From an uncultured Flavobacteriales bacterium (GTDB lineage: Bacteria > Bacteroidota > Bacteroidia > Flavobacteriales_G > Salibacteraceae), in NCBI GenBank assembly GCA_943788145.1, contig CALSPD010000008.1:78475-142474 (forward strand): a stretch of 64,000 nucleotides of DNA. The letters are read 5' to 3'. The notes beneath the pieces were generated by a model that was not told where the DNA came from, searched no databases, and saw only the letters and a list, made by a program, of their open reading frames with translations. Shown here piece after piece: positions 53,327 through 63,071 of this stretch. Each line of letters begins with the position of its first letter. Position 1 is the stretch's first letter. The position numbers were made by a program, and so were the translations under genes.

Positions 53327-55634
53327 TTAAAAGCTTAGACTCATCCCCGCAGACGGCATAAACGGGAGCTGATTTACTCTATCGTAGTTTACCCGATCGA
53401 AATAGAAGATGTTTTCTCGATTGTATGCATTAGTAACTCCGATGTTCACATCGAGGATGGAGTTAACGCTCAAAACAAATTCTCGTTTTAAAGTTAAATC
53501 CATTCGGTGGTAATATGGAAGTCTGCCTCCATTCAATTTATCATAAATGATTCCCACGTTACCATTAGAGGTTACTAGGTCTGTCCCTGTTCCATTTGCG
53601 AAGTCGTATTTCTCATAAAAGCCCAATGTTTGAGTGAATGGGAAACCAGAACCCATATTCCATCTAGCATTAAATTCCCATAGCCTAGACTTTCCAAATT
53701 CGTATGATCCCACAAAATTTACATTGTGTCGCCTGTCAAAAACAGGCGCGTATTCTTGAATTCCCGTCCCAGCGAGTAACCTTCCCGATAGAGTAAACGA
53801 AGTAAAGGTTAATGTCTTTCAGGTCGTATTTTAAAACAAAGTCGCATCCATAAGCCTCGCCTGTTTCAATTATGAAATCACGCTTCAGTTCATCGGGTTG
53901 ATCGGCCTCGTTTTCATCGAATATTTTATTGCGGTTTACATTGGTCACTTGCGTGAACACCTTGTAATATCCTTCTACGTTTAAATTGATTTTAGATGTA
54001 ATGTCGATTTCAGTTCCTAGAATAAAATGATTGGCTTTTTGCAGAGCATGTGTAATTTCTTTTACCCCGCCATTTTGTAAATTCATTTCATCCTGAAGGT
54101 TATCAGGACCAGCCAAATAGCCATTAAATAAGTTAACCACATCCCTGTCGGAATTCGCAGCAATAAGGTTTTGGCTATAAACACCTGCCGCTCCCTTTAA
54201 CCTAAAATTGTCCGTTACATTCAGTTTAGCTCCAATTCTCGGTTCTGGCGAAATAGTGCTGAGCGAAGCATAATAATGAAGCCTAAAGCTAGGGTCTAGG
54301 ATAAGCTTGCCAAGTTTCTTCTTGTATCGAATATAGAACGCTAATTCCGTAGTGCTCTGTTGTTGCTCAATTTTTCGGTTAGCCTCATTCGTGAAGTTAT
54401 AGTCGGTCGAAAAACCGATTACTTCTAGTCCATACTTGACATCATCATCACCCATGAAATAAGTGAAATTAAGTCCTCCATTAAATCCGCTAATTTGACT
54501 TCTCCTGTCTGCACTAACACCGTCTTCTACAAGATTTATATTGTAAGAAGAGTAGGCGAAATTCCCGTCAATTAAAACTGGGCTTCCTCCAGGAATCAAA
54601 ATGAAATTTCCACCAAGTCCGGCATTTTTCCAATTCAAATCTGATATGGCCTTGTACTTAACCTTGTCATCAAAATAAAGTCCGAAAACATTGGCCTTAG
54701 ATCCATTTTCGCCCGTAAAAGTGACTTTGCCATAAAGATCGGTGTATTGAAAAGGCAGGCCGTCTGGGTCAATGTAGCTGTAAACCACCTTTGAACTTTG
54801 GTTCAAATAGCTGTGTTTGGCAGAAGCTATATAGGATATGTTTGAACCACCAATCGTCTTTGGTCTAACAATTGGACCTTCTAAGTTAAGCTTTGCTCCA
54901 AACGTACTAATCGAAGCATTTCCGTGAAACTCGCTTCGATTTCCATCAATGGTGGTTATGTCCATAATCGAAGAAATTCGACCGCCATAATTGGCGCCAT
55001 AACCTCCGGTGTAAACATCCGCATTTCGGATGATGTCTGTATCAAAAACAGAAAAGAGGCCGATAGAGTGGAAGGGATTGTAAACAATCATTCCATCTAA
55101 AAGAACCTTATTTTGCACAGGACTACCTCCACGGATATACAGCTGCCCACCTTGGTCTCCGGTGAAAATCACCCCCGGTAATACTTGCATGTATTGTGCG
55201 ATATCAGCTTCCCCACCAATGCTGGGTAGCTTTTCGATTTCTTTTGGCGTGATTTTTTGAACCGACATTTTTACTTCATTCTGAGCTTCAATTTTTTCGG
55301 CTGAAATTTCAACCATTCCCAGTTCCGAAGCTTGAGGTTTTATGAAGAGCTTTTGATTGATGATTTGTCCGCCCCTTACGGTTACTGTTTCCTCGGCTGT
55401 TTCATAACCCAAATAAGACACAAGAACAACATATTCGCCAGGTGGGATTTTTGTTATCGAGTAATAGCCATTAACATCTGTCGAGGCGCCAATTTGAGTT
55501 CCTTTTAAAACGACATTGGTGAAAATAATGGGCTCACCAGTTGATTCATCATAAACAAATCCACGTACTGTGCCTGTCTGAGAAAAAGATAAAAAGGAAG
55601 AAATAACGAATGAAACAAACAGGATAAACCGCAT
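53327..55634 (-). pseudogene. TonB-dependent receptor, frame broken near its C-terminus
   Basis: The ORF track splits this receptor into 637 and 128 residues. Removing one base in GGGAA (plus strand about 53759-53764) reads straight through: WDG, then IQEYAPVFDRRHNVNF, then GSYEFGKSRLW. The spliced protein is 768 residues from the ATG at 55634; the track uses an upstream TTG. Domains are a signal peptide, a carboxypeptidase-regulatory-like domain (about 22-105), a plug (LPSIGGEADIAQYMQVLPG, YIRGGSPVQNKVLLDGMI) and a barrel ending in Phe. It resembles the receptor at 35 kb but lacks an adjacent DUF4249 gene. Sequencing error is likely; a recent true mutation is possible. Confidence 0.82.
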
Positions 55635-55723
55635 ATCTGATGAAATCAAATTTAAGCTGCCAAAAATAGCATTACAGCCATTGTGAAGATTGTAACTTAG
55701 TTAACCTAACCTCTGATTGATTA

Positions 55724-55756
55724 AACGGTTATTAAATGACTTGAACGGTTCTTAAA
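55724..55756 (-). repeat. 13-bp direct repeat upstream of the TonB receptor gene
   Basis: AACGGTTaTTAAA (55724-55736) and AACGGTTcTTAAA (55744-55756) differ at one position and start 20 bases apart, two helical turns. They lie 90-120 bases upstream of the receptor ATG; the second copy overlaps the NlpC/P60 stop. They may form a regulator site or have no function. Confidence 0.4.
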
Positions 55757-56291
55757 ATTTACCACCCCGATTAAACGATTTTTGATAATAAGGGTTGGAT
55801 AGATTGCTGATAATTACGCCTTTACTGCTGCTGGCATGTACAAATCGGCCGTTTTGTAAATACACTCCTACATGAGATGTTTTCTTCCCATCGATGTCGA
55901 AAAACACCACATCCCCCTCCTTTAAACTCGATTTATTTATGTGTTTGGTAACCTTCTCTATTTCATTGGTAGATCTAGGTATGGATTTTTGGTAAACATC
56001 TAAATACAAACTACCTACAAAACCTGAACAATCCACGCCTGTTTTGGTAGTTCCGCCATATCGATAAGGCGTTCCCTGCCATTGATCCACAAATTCATAT
56101 AATCGAATATTTGTAATCTCAGAAGGCTTTACGTCTAAAACGGTGGCGTATTTTTCTTGAATTTTCGAGTTTTTCGAGGTCGTTGTCTCTTTGGGGGTTG
56201 GGCGCCTTGTTCCGCGCTTGTGTGATTTACACGATGATAGAGTCGCTGAGCAGAGAACAAGCGCAAAGCATATTGTAAGTAGTCGATTCAC
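55752..56291 (-). CDS. NlpC/P60 cell-wall peptidase lipoprotein
   Basis: The lipoprotein has 179 residues from a GTG start, with lipobox LSSC near residue 20. A basic linker leads to a C40/NlpC-P60 domain (about 65-179): YRYGGTTKTGVDCSGFVGSLY with the nucleophile Cys, HVGVYLQNGRFVHASSSKG with the catalytic His, and a third polar residue after it. Such enzymes cleave D-gamma-glutamyl bonds in peptidoglycan stem peptides. The sequence is of normal length for the family. A TonB receptor gene follows downstream on the same strand. Confidence 0.94.
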   Translation of the reverse strand: MNRLLTICFALVLCSATLSSCKSHKRGTRRPTPKETTTSKNSKIQEKYATVLDVKPSEITNIRLYEFVDQWQGTPYRYGGTTKTGVDCSGFVGSLYLDVYQKSIPRSTNEIEKVTKHINKSSLKEGDVVFFDIDGKKTSHVGVYLQNGRFVHASSSKGVIISNLSNPYYQKSFNRGGKF

Positions 56292-56373
56292 ACCTCGATA
56301 TTAGAGAAAGCTGCTATCGATGAATTGATTGGGAAGAATACTTTTCAAAGTCGAAGGTTTGAAACCGGAAAGG

Positions 56374-58044
56374 CTAATGTAAGAGCGCAACTTTTTTTAT
56401 AAAAGTTTCGCCCTGACTTTGAATGATCAGGGTATAAATACCACATTCAAAATCCGCAACATTAATAATCGCCTCATTTCCTTTTGCTACCGATTTACCC
56501 AATGGATCGATCAAATCATAAGCATCAATTAAGTCAAGACCGATTATATGCAATTGGCTGGAGCAAGGATTGGGATATATTTTGAAACCTTGAAGGTTAA
56601 CGATACCCAATCCGGTTGGTTTGTATAATTCATGCATATCACCTCCAGTTGCAGTAGCCACCCAAATTCCAATACTATTAGTAGAATCACTGGATAGGGT
56701 ATCTGAAAACCCAGAAAGAACCCAAGTTTCGGCCGAACCAGAAGTAGACAAATAATCTCCAACATACATTTCAAGTACGTTTTGATTTGCCTCATCCATG
56801 AGCTGAAACTGATATCGCGCGGATGGAATGGATTTATAGTTCGAAACGTCACCATAAGAAACGCTTGAGAACAAGGCGGTATTTAAAACAGTTGTTTCAT
56901 CAACCGAGATTGCACCTGCATCCGTTGATCCGTGAATAAAAACAATGTCCGTGTTGTAACCTAAACTCGCGGTTTTTTTCGATGCCAGAATATCGAATTT
57001 GAGCGGCTCAAAAGGAATTATGCTTTGTGATACAAGACCATTCATGGTGAGTATATAAGATCTATTCGCTTCTAGAATATATCTGTTAGATAGTAACGTG
57101 TCATTTACACTTGTTGAGGACGAACTTCCAACCCCTACAACGGACAATACTCCGGATGCAACATTGAAATAAGGCGTTGCAGTTCGAAAGGTTAAGTCAT
57201 CGCTAACTTTGTTTGAACCAACATAGAAATCAGAGCGCGGCAAAGCCGGATCAGCTGAATTATGTATGATTTGTACCTCCGCAAAACTATTTGCGAGCGG
57301 CAGGAAATTACCACCGGATTTAGGCACTATATAAACTTGAATAGAACTCCCGTTATTATTAGATGCTGGGTTTTTGAATCCACTAATCACAACCGTAATA
57401 GCGCTGTCGGATAGCCCACTGCTAGCGAGGTTTAATATGATTTCTCGAATGCCATAGTTTTTACCATTTTCTCTGATTTGAAGCAGATAATTTAAGCTTT
57501 CTAAACTTCGATACTGAGTTAATGTGTTGTATTCAAGATTGTCTTCTATGTTTTGGTTCAGCATGCCATTTTCATAAATATCCATCGTCCCAAAATCACT
57601 AACCCCTTGATAGAATAATATGTCCGTAAAGCCATTTAATTGGGCTTGACTTTGAGCGGCTTCAAATAGATTGAATCCTAAAGGAACAGAAGGCGAGTAA
57701 CCAGTGCTAACGAAGCCATTAATAAAAAGTAAGTTGTCTCCTCCAGCTTCAAAATAGACAGAGTCTTTGAAAAATGCATTTGATGTATCAACGCTTGATT
57801 TATTACAGAAGAAAACCTCGTGTTCAACATTTGCATCAACATTAATGAAAGCAGATGATGATCGAAAAGTCAAGTTGTCATAAACTTTTACGGAATCGAG
57901 CCAAACATCCATTGTTTGCAAGGCCGTGTCTCCTGAGTTGTGGATGAGCTGGAATCTGGCATTTTGCGCCTGTCCAACAAATAGGCTTGCGAATACAATG
58001 ACTAAGAAAAGAAGGAGTCGATGCACGGATATTGATTTGTTCAT
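56374..58044 (-). CDS. DUF4397-repeat protein with T9SS type A sorting domain
   Basis: The secreted protein has about 556 residues. The track starts 53 codons early; the ATG at 58044 gives MNKSISVHRLLLFLVIVFASLFVGQAQ, a signal peptide. Two copies of a DUF4397-like unit follow (RFQLIHNSGDTALQTMDVWLD and VQIIHNSADPALPRSDFYVGS), each containing a short TFR-S/TA-PYFNV segment. The last 75 residues (GFKIYPNPCSSQLHIIG, then ECGIYTLIIQSQGETFIKKVALLH) are a type A T9SS sorting domain. It is predicted to be surface-anchored or released. It is divergent from the TPR-histidine kinase. Confidence 0.88.
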   Translation of the reverse strand: MNKSISVHRLLLFLVIVFASLFVGQAQNARFQLIHNSGDTALQTMDVWLDSVKVYDNLTFRSSSAFINVDANVEHEVFFCNKSSVDTSNAFFKDSVYFEAGGDNLLFINGFVSTGYSPSVPLGFNLFEAAQSQAQLNGFTDILFYQGVSDFGTMDIYENGMLNQNIEDNLEYNTLTQYRSLESLNYLLQIRENGKNYGIREIILNLASSGLSDSAITVVISGFKNPASNNNGSSIQVYIVPKSGGNFLPLANSFAEVQIIHNSADPALPRSDFYVGSNKVSDDLTFRTATPYFNVASGVLSVVGVGSSSSTSVNDTLLSNRYILEANRSYILTMNGLVSQSIIPFEPLKFDILASKKTASLGYNTDIVFIHGSTDAGAISVDETTVLNTALFSSVSYGDVSNYKSIPSARYQFQLMDEANQNVLEMYVGDYLSTSGSAETWVLSGFSDTLSSDSTNSIGIWVATATGGDMHELYKPTGLGIVNLQGFKIYPNPCSSQLHIIGLDLIDAYDLIDPLGKSVAKGNEAIINVADFECGIYTLIIQSQGETFIKKVALLH

Positions 58045-58150
58045 GTGAAGATAAGAGCAATTCACGGTTTCAAATGAAAAAAACACCGTTTCCCTTATTA
58101 GCTGAACTAGAACCGAATCATTATTGTTATTTTGAAACAATATATTTCTT

Positions 58151-60139
58151 ATGAAATACACCCTACAGCTTTTAATAGTCATTCTACTCTCGGGAACGTT
58201 CAATTTGGCGTTAAGTCAAGATCAGCCTAAAATAGACAGCTTGTTTCAAGTGCTCAGAACATCAAAACAAGACACCAATAAGGTCTTATTACTTTATGAA
58301 CTAAGTCGTGAGTTTTTTAATAGTGATATCGTTGGGTCGGAAAAGTATGCCAACCGGGCCTTGTTCTTATCCCAGAAATTAGAATATAAAAGAGGGATAG
58401 CCCTATCCTATACCAATCTCGGAATCATCAATTATTATAAAGCGATTTATAATGTAGCACTCAGTTACCACGACCGGTCATTAGAGCTTATGGAAGAGAT
58501 TGGTGATCGAAAAGGAATGGCGGGATCTCATAATAATAAGGGGGCTGTTTATACTCAGCAGGGTGATTACAAGCTGGCTATCGAGGAATATATCAATTCC
58601 TTGCACATTATGGAAGAGATTGGCGATAAGGAGGGAATGGGGAAATCATTCAACAACATCGGGTTAGTTTACTACTTGCAGGGCAATTACGATGAAGCAA
58701 AAAAATACTACGGTAAAGCCTTAGAAATATTTAAGGAGCGAGGAGATAAAACACGCATTTCGGATATCCTGAATAATATGGGGATAATTGCCTATGAAGA
58801 GGGTGAATATGATGTGTCATTGGATTTTCATATGAAATCACTCGAGACCAGAGACAAAACGGGTAACCACCGTGGTCAGGCAACTTCATATACGAACATA
58901 GGAGATGTTTATGCAGCGCAAGAAGCGTTCTCAAAGGCGCTAGAATTTCAAAAGAAAGCGTTTGACATCCAAGAAGAATTGGGAGATAAAAAAGGAATGT
59001 TGAGTTCGATGAAGGGCATGGGAACAGTATATTCTTTAACCGGAAGGGACGATGAGGCGCTAAAATACATGGAAGAAGTATTGAGAATTTCGACCGAAAT
59101 TGGAGCTAAAAGAGAAGTTCGAGATGCATATAACGATATCAGTAACCTCTATATGAAAATGGGTAATTATGAGGAAGCTTTGAAATACAAATCGCATTAT
59201 GCGCAAATGAAAGACACGCTTTTCAGTGAAAAAACCAATGAAATCGCCACCGCTTTAGAGACGAAATTTGAAAATGAGAAAAAAGCAAAGGAGATTGAAA
59301 TTCTTAAACAAGAAAATCAGATACAAGAGTTGGAGTTGGGACGCAACAGAATCCTGATCATTTCTTCCATCATAGGTCTGATTTTGGCGCTTATTTCCGT
59401 TGTGATTTTTGCGCGAATCAACAGAGAAAAACGAAAGGCAATGCAACTCTTACAACTGCAAAATGATGATATAAAAAGACAGAAAGAGGTAAAAGAAGTC
59501 TTGCTAAAGGAAATCCATCATCGGGTGAAGAATAACCTTCAGGTCATTAATAGCTTGATTCGACTACAATGCGCTTATACGGACGATAAGGTAGCTCTAG
59601 AATTGTTTGACGAATGTCAAAATCGAATTATTTCAATGGCGTTAATACACGAAAAAATGTACGAAGCCCACGATCTGAGTAACATAAATATTAAGGAGTA
59701 TGTCTCAGAATTATCTCAAAACTTACTCAGAAGTTATCGCCTCAACCAGCGAATTAATCTTGATGTTAATGTCAGTCTCGAACACCTCAGCCTGGACACC
59801 TTAATACCACTTGGCTTGCTGTTGAATGAGTTAATCTCCAATTCGCTCAAGCATGCTTTTGAAGGCTTAGAGGAAGGAACCATTAAGATTGAACTCGATA
59901 AAGATGAAAATGACATGTTTGTCTTAAACATCGGGGATAATGGGATTGGTTTACCCAAAGATTTCTCCTTTAATAGTGCACATACCCTAGGAATGGAATT
60001 GGTCGTTACGTTAAGCGAACAACTTGATGGGAAAATAGAAAGAGTGGGTGAGACGGGTAGCTATTTTAGGATAGAGTTTAAAGGATTGGAACAGCAACGA
60101 GTGGATGTAAGAAAAGCAATGGCACGTGAAGTTGCCTAA
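58151..60139 (+). CDS. TPR-repeat histidine kinase (HisKA_2 type)
   Basis: The exported sensor kinase has 662 residues. After a signal peptide (LLIVILLSGTFNLALSQ) come about eight tetratricopeptide repeats of the kinesin-light-chain type (YTNLGIINYYKAIYNVALSYHDRSLELMEEIGDRKGMA; about 45-370). Next are one membrane helix (ILIISSIIGLILALISVVIFA) and a coiled coil. The HisKA_2 block LLKEIHHRVKNNLQVINSLIRLQ carries the likely phospho-His457. The HATPase domain ends the protein (LLLNELISNSLKHAF, DNGIGLPKDFSF). No response regulator follows; the stop overlaps the convergent DUF493 gene by four bases. Confidence 0.94.
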   Translation: MKYTLQLLIVILLSGTFNLALSQDQPKIDSLFQVLRTSKQDTNKVLLLYELSREFFNSDIVGSEKYANRALFLSQKLEYKRGIALSYTNLGIINYYKAIYNVALSYHDRSLELMEEIGDRKGMAGSHNNKGAVYTQQGDYKLAIEEYINSLHIMEEIGDKEGMGKSFNNIGLVYYLQGNYDEAKKYYGKALEIFKERGDKTRISDILNNMGIIAYEEGEYDVSLDFHMKSLETRDKTGNHRGQATSYTNIGDVYAAQEAFSKALEFQKKAFDIQEELGDKKGMLSSMKGMGTVYSLTGRDDEALKYMEEVLRISTEIGAKREVRDAYNDISNLYMKMGNYEEALKYKSHYAQMKDTLFSEKTNEIATALETKFENEKKAKEIEILKQENQIQELELGRNRILIISSIIGLILALISVVIFARINREKRKAMQLLQLQNDDIKRQKEVKEVLLKEIHHRVKNNLQVINSLIRLQCAYTDDKVALELFDECQNRIISMALIHEKMYEAHDLSNINIKEYVSELSQNLLRSYRLNQRINLDVNVSLEHLSLDTLIPLGLLLNELISNSLKHAFEGLEEGTIKIELDKDENDMFVLNIGDNGIGLPKDFSFNSAHTLGMELVVTLSEQLDGKIERVGETGSYFRIEFKGLEQQRVDVRKAMAREVA

Positions 60140-60405
60140 AGAGCCATCAAACCCGCTATTTCACTCGATTTCTCATATCTACGGATCACCTCATCTGCGC
60201 TAATCATTAATTCTTTAGCGGTCACACTTATGTGTTTTCCTGTTTTACTCTGAGTTAAACTCACTTGAGATTCAGGCCCAAAAAGCGCCTCGGTTTGCGC
60301 TAAAGTGTGGTTGTTATTCGGAATAATGAATTTGAATAAATAGATTTTAGGCCAACCTCCCTCTTGCTCCAATCTTTGTCGTAAGCCGTTATATAAATCT
60401 GACAT
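60136..60405 (-). CDS. DUF493 family protein
   Basis: The 89-residue cytoplasmic protein has the DUF493 (YbeD-like) pattern seen in Bacteroidota: WPKIYLFKFIIPNNNHTLAQTEALFG and TGKHISVTAKELMISADEVIRRYEK. The fold is related to regulatory ACT-like domains; a role in regulation is inferred only from that. It is nine bases downstream of the response-regulator gene on the same strand, so it belongs to that operon. Its end overlaps the TPR-kinase by four bases. Confidence 0.85.
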   Translation of the reverse strand: MSDLYNGLRQRLEQEGGWPKIYLFKFIIPNNNHTLAQTEALFGPESQVSLTQSKTGKHISVTAKELMISADEVIRRYEKSSEIAGLMAL

Positions 60406-60414
60406 GTTTGATGC

Positions 60415-61122
60415 TTATTCGTCAACTATTAGTTTAAAACCGACACCATGTACATTCATGATTTTCACACGCTCGTCATACTTTAAATACTTACGCAGTT
60501 TTGTGATAAAGACATCCATTGAACGACCTAAGAAATAATCATCACTGCCCCAAACCACAGTCAGGGCCATTTCCCGAGTTAAAACCTGATCTCTATGCAT
60601 GCAAAGCATCCGTAGTAATTCCGCCTCTTTTTTGGTTAATGACTTTTCTTGTTTTTCATGTTTTAAAGTCAAGTTCGGATAATCGAACTCGAATTGACCT
60701 AATTCAAACACATCACGCTTTGCAACGCTTTCTGTTTCGCCTGTTGCGGCACGTTTAAGGATAGCCTTGATTCTAAGGTCAAGCTCGTCAAAGCTAAACG
60801 GCTTCGTTAAATAGTCATCAGCCCCGCTTTTGAAACCACGTATTTTATCCTCCGTCAAGCTTTTAGCTGTAAGGAAGAGAATAGGAACTTGAGCGTCAAT
60901 TTTGCGAATATCTTCAGCAAGCGTGAATCCATCTTTCTTTGGAAGCATCACATCCAAAATGCAAAGATCATATCCTCCATTGTAAAATTTCTGAAAACCT
61001 GCGTAGCCGTCTTTTTCTAAATCTGTGCTATAGCCTTCGTTTCGGAGGTGGTCTTGAATTACGAACCCAAGATTTAAATCATCCTCAACGAGCAAAACTT
61101 TTAGTCTGTCTTTTTTACTCAT
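60415..61122 (-). CDS. OmpR-family response regulator
   Basis: The 235-residue regulator has a receiver domain with acidic pocket (VEDD), phosphoacceptor Asp57 (CILDVMLPKKDG) and Lys in TKPFSFDELD. It also has an OmpR/PhoB winged-helix output domain (KSLTKKEAELLRMLCMHRDQVLTREMALTVVWG, then RSMDVFITKLRKYLK). It is coupled to the upstream kinase gene by a four-base ATGA overlap. Such regulators usually bind tandem repeats about 11 bases apart; TTAACG repeats with exactly that period lie ahead of the kinase. Confidence 0.96.
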   Translation of the reverse strand: MSKKDRLKVLLVEDDLNLGFVIQDHLRNEGYSTDLEKDGYAGFQKFYNGGYDLCILDVMLPKKDGFTLAEDIRKIDAQVPILFLTAKSLTEDKIRGFKSGADDYLTKPFSFDELDLRIKAILKRAATGETESVAKRDVFELGQFEFDYPNLTLKHEKQEKSLTKKEAELLRMLCMHRDQVLTREMALTVVWGSDDYFLGRSMDVFITKLRKYLKYDERVKIMNVHGVGFKLIVDE

Positions 61123-62412
61123 GATTGCTTTTTAACAAATTCTGTTCCATAAGGAAGAAAAAGCTCAAACGTGGCTCCCTCACCTAAATTGCTTTTAAGA
61201 CGAATTCTTCCGGAATGGGCTGCGGCCATAGTTTTTACATATGATAGGCCAATGCCAAATCCTTTTACATTATGCACGTCACCGGTTGGTATTCGATAAA
61301 ACTTCTCAAATATGAATTTTTGATGCTCTTTAGAGATACCTGGTCCATTGTCAGAGACAGATATGGTAACTCCTCTTTTCGTGAATGTGGTTTTAACAAG
61401 AATCATTGGGTCAGTTTGCGAATATTTCGCGGCATTGTCCAAAAGATTATAAATCATATTAGTCACATGCATTTCATCGGCTAAGACTTGCTTTGGGTTG
61501 GGGTCCAAATGGGGTTCAATCTTGATATTCTTTTCGTTGAAATTGAGCAAAATGGTCGGGATCGCATTTTCTATGATTTCATGAATGTTCACTTCCTCCA
61601 AATCGAGTTCAATGTTCCGTTTATTGAGTTTTGCCATTTGTAAAAACACGTTCAACTTGGGACTGAAGTCGTTCATTTTCGCTTTTGATAATGCGTGCAT
61701 AGTTGGCGATTCTATCTGGATTTGACGCTATGCCAGGTTGCAGTAAAACATCGCTAGAAAGTGCAATGGTCGAAATTGGCGTTTTCAACTCGTGCGTCAT
61801 GTTGTTGATGAAATCATTCTTGATTTCAGAAAGTCGTTTTTGCTTGAGGATGATATTAATTACAAAAGCGAAAAAGATAAGAACAAGCAGCAGCAGGGTG
61901 CTTGAGCCAATCCAAAAGCGCATTTCGCTCATCACCTCAAAATCCATGGTAGGAAAAAAAATCGAGAAGTAATGCCCGTCATCTTCCCATTTCATATCTG
62001 GCGCTAGATTTGAAGTTGTTGCGTCATCTTCCTCGTTAATTACGGTTTTGGTGAACACAACAGAGTCGTTAAAGCAGTTGTAAATACTGTATTGAAAGTC
62101 AAAATTCAACTCCCGATTCAATAATTCCGTTTTAATCATGTTCTCCAAGTAGAATGGTTGGAGCTCTTCGTTGATTTGAACTCTATAGAAGTTTTTTGAA
62201 ACAAGTTTCACGGGATCAACGAGAAAGGTAGAATCACCGCTATGGCGTTGAATGTTCTTGACTACGGCCGTGAGAGCTAGCTCAATCTCATGCTTTGTTT
62301 GCTGGTCTACAATCTGATAGGCTTTTTTTACCCAAACGATCTGAGTGCTCACCAATCCAATGAAGAGGAGGGAAGCAAGAACGATAATGATGCGAATAGA
62401 AAACCTAGACAT
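61119..62412 (-). pseudogene. Sensor histidine kinase, frame broken between HisKA and ATPase domain
   Basis: Two overlapping ORFs (263 and 193 residues) join into one 430-residue kinase if one T is removed from a run of five (plus-strand A5 at about 61642-61646). The coding strand then reads VERV followed by LQMAKLNKRNIELDL. The kinase has two membrane helices (about 5-27 and 165-190), a periplasmic domain of roughly 135 residues, HisKA with NNMTHELKTP (His207) and HATPase with LLDNAAKYSQ and SDNGPGISKEHQKFIFEKFYR. Read as sequenced, translation would stop after HisKA without an ATPase domain. It lies in an operon with the regulator and DUF493. Confidence 0.85.
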
Positions 62413-62454
62413 ATATGTTCAAATCTAACCTAGGAATCTCGGATAGTTGATTTG

Positions 62455-62471
62455 TTAACGGACTTTTAACG
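62455..62471 (-). promoter_or_regulatory. Tandem TTAACG repeats upstream of the two-component operon
   Basis: TTAACGgacttTTAACG shows two TTAACG copies exactly 11 bases apart, 43-59 bases before the kinase ATG. OmpR-family regulators typically bind direct repeats with an 11-base period, so this may be an autoregulatory site. Confidence 0.45.
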
Positions 62472-63071
62472 CTAATCTTTATCAGATATGAAGCGGTCTA
62501 ATTCCTTCCAAAAGCGCTGGACGGGAAATCCAACTACATTATAAAAGTCGCCTGTTATTTTTTGAATGCCTATGTAACCAATGAACTCTTGAATGCCATA
62601 AGCTCCAGCCTTATCCAGAGGTTGGTAATTGGACAAATAATAGTCTATTTCTTTATTTGAGAGCGGATGAAATGTGACTTCGGTTGCTTCTACGAAAACC
62701 GTACTATTTGTTTCTGATGCTAGGCAAACTCCGGTATAAACACTATGGGTTTTTCCGCTAATCAATAGGAGCATTTTTCGAGCTTCCTCAATTGTTAAAG
62801 GCTTATTCAACAAGGTGTTATCTATCCAAACAATGGTGTCAGCTGTGATCAAAATTTCATGATCGGTTAGCTCTTTTCTTTGGGCTTTTGATTTTTTTTC
62901 TGCTAGATATGTAGCTATTTCACCTGCATTCAGCGAGGATGGAAAAGATTCCTCGACTTCTTTCGTTCGAATTTCATATTCCAAACCGAGGCTTCTAAAT
63001 ATATCTTGTCTTCTGGGTGATTGACTAGCTAGAATAAAACGAAAGTCTTTTACTTTTTCAATAAGCTCCAT
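62472..63071 (-). CDS. maf: Maf family nucleotide pyrophosphatase
   Basis: The Maf/YhdE-type nucleotide pyrophosphatase has 199 residues and is expected to hydrolyse dTTP, UTP or modified nucleotides. The N-terminal signature LASQSPRRQDIFRSLGLEYE, the metal region ITADTIVW and the GKTHSVYTGVCL segment are present, along with the late DKAGAYGIQEFIGYI. The N-terminal 14 bases overlap the end of the prenyltransferase gene, so the two are coupled. Exact substrate cannot be told apart from sequence alone. Confidence 0.95.
   Translation of the reverse strand: MELIEKVKDFRFILASQSPRRQDIFRSLGLEYEIRTKEVEESFPSSLNAGEIATYLAEKKSKAQRKELTDHEILITADTIVWIDNTLLNKPLTIEEARKMLLLISGKTHSVYTGVCLASETNSTVFVEATEVTFHPLSNKEIDYYLSNYQPLDKAGAYGIQEFIGYIGIQKITGDFYNVVGFPVQRFWKELDRFISDKD

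Noticed and set aside
53327-53713. Separate 128-residue gene at 53327..53713
   Set aside because: It has no signal peptide or independent start and reads as the C-terminal barrel of the upstream TonB receptor once one base is removed.
58045-58203. N-terminal extension of the DUF4397 protein
   Set aside because: The extra 53 codons run through the divergent promoter region and into the TPR-kinase gene; the signal peptide begins at 58044.
61119-61700. Independent 193-residue ATPase-domain gene
   Set aside because: Its N-terminal codons (MHALSKAKMN) are the out-of-frame reading of HisKA codons; homology starts only after the frame break.
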